Translations under genes and position numbers: made by a program | The notes under the pieces: model-generated | Database searches by the model: none | Told to the model about the DNA's origin: nothing | Seen by the model: only the letters and a program-made list of their open reading frames with translations | Source: Candidatus Gastranaerophilales bacterium | Lineage (GTDB): Bacteria; Cyanobacteriota; Vampirovibrionia; Gastranaerophilales; Gastranaerophilaceae | DNA: 64,000 nt | Assembly: GCA_944324865.1 (NCBI GenBank) | Contig: CALUXW010000002.1 | Location: 54,860 to 118,859 of the forward strand | Reading direction: 5' to 3' | Part shown: positions 63,881 through 64,000 of the stretch, piece by piece | Layout of the letters: each line of letters opens with the position of its first letter | Position numbering within the stretch: position 1 is the stretch's first letter

Positions 63881-64000
63881 TTACACCACCTTTCCGACAT
63901 TTTTCATAACCCATTCATTGAAGTCGTTAGCAAGTATGTATTTTTTGCCGCCGATTTGGATTACAGGAAAGCCTTCAAGTTTACATAATCTGTAAACCGT
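63881..64000 (-). CDS. Excisionase-like HTH_17 protein, C-terminal part (runs off right edge)
   Basis: My minus-strand translation gives TVYRLCKLEGFPVIQIGGKKY, then ILANDFNEWVMKNVGKVV and a stop. This is the second half of the MerR-like helix-turn-helix and wing of small excisionase/DNA-binding proteins (x-V-x-R-L-x-x-x-G-x-P-x-x-x-I-G-x-K/R). It lies immediately upstream of the 130-aa gene and Rep, as in many integrative elements, and supports continuation of the element beyond the window. Confidence 0.75.
   Translation of the reverse strand, partial: TVYRLCKLEGFPVIQIGGKKYILANDFNEWVMKNVGKVV

Overview
The window is a 64 kb piece of a low-GC bacterial chromosome from an organism with an outer membrane (TolC-type channel, porin-like barrel, HlyD adaptor) and anaerobic, probably host- or gut-associated metabolism (hybrid cluster protein, FocA, a hydrogenase-like membrane complex, CoA-transferase). 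An atpD-atpC pair stands alone, without the rest of the ATP synthase operon. This is the arrangement of cyanobacteria and their non-photosynthetic relatives. Together with several proteins that carry a short N-terminal F-x-G type motif, it makes me infer a Melainabacteria/Gastranaerophilales-like organism. The placement is an inference; no rRNA is present to test it.

Layout. 0-9.2 kb: the start of a UvrD/PcrA helicase, a DprA/SLOG-like protein, atpDC, a nucleoside transporter with a coupled 55-aa protein, two sugar-ABC permeases coupled to tcdA, a 66-aa F-S-G protein and a GT2 glycosyltransferase. 9.4-11.5 kb: tRNA-Ala followed by a 2 kb insertion (P63C protein, IS1595-like zinc-ribbon protein, 76-aa protein), flanked by an 87-bp direct repeat and lacking an integrase. 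11.7-20 kb: hcp, an AAA+ ATPase, an ankyrin protein, a HAD phosphatase, a GH108 muramidase on a long coiled coil, an orphan histidine kinase and an isochorismatase-fold hydrolase. 20-26 kb: a complete tripartite ABC-2 export operon. 26-34 kb: an FtsH-like M41 protease whose ATPase motifs are destroyed, a 1-Cys peroxiredoxin, an ArsP_2-type metal exporter, a flavodoxin-like protein, two membrane proteins and metY.

34-42.3 kb: a six-gene group-4 hydrogenase-like operon in hyfBCEFG(HI) order. Its large subunit has lost the NiFe-binding CxxC pairs, so it is better read as an Ehr (energy-converting hydrogenase-related) complex; focA is divergent from it. 42.4-47.4 kb: a porin, a repeat protein, a CoA-transferase pair and a class II photolyase. 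47.4-51.3 kb: a LysR-controlled cassette (carboxymuconolactone decarboxylase-cupin, acetyltransferase, alpha/beta hydrolase).

51.3-61.5 kb is a surface-glycan locus. A cytidylyltransferase-PEP mutase fusion and a phosphonopyruvate decarboxylase-alcohol dehydrogenase fusion should together make CMP-activated 2-hydroxyethylphosphonate. A LicD-type transferase, a CDP-glycerol-type transferase, a GT2, two methyltransferases and four copies of a small Rossmann-like module surround them. I consider this phosphonoglycan locus the most interesting system in the window. From about 61.6 kb to the end lies a mobile element (truncated serine recombinase, HUH rolling-circle Rep, excisionase-like HTH) that abuts decayed M16 peptidase genes.
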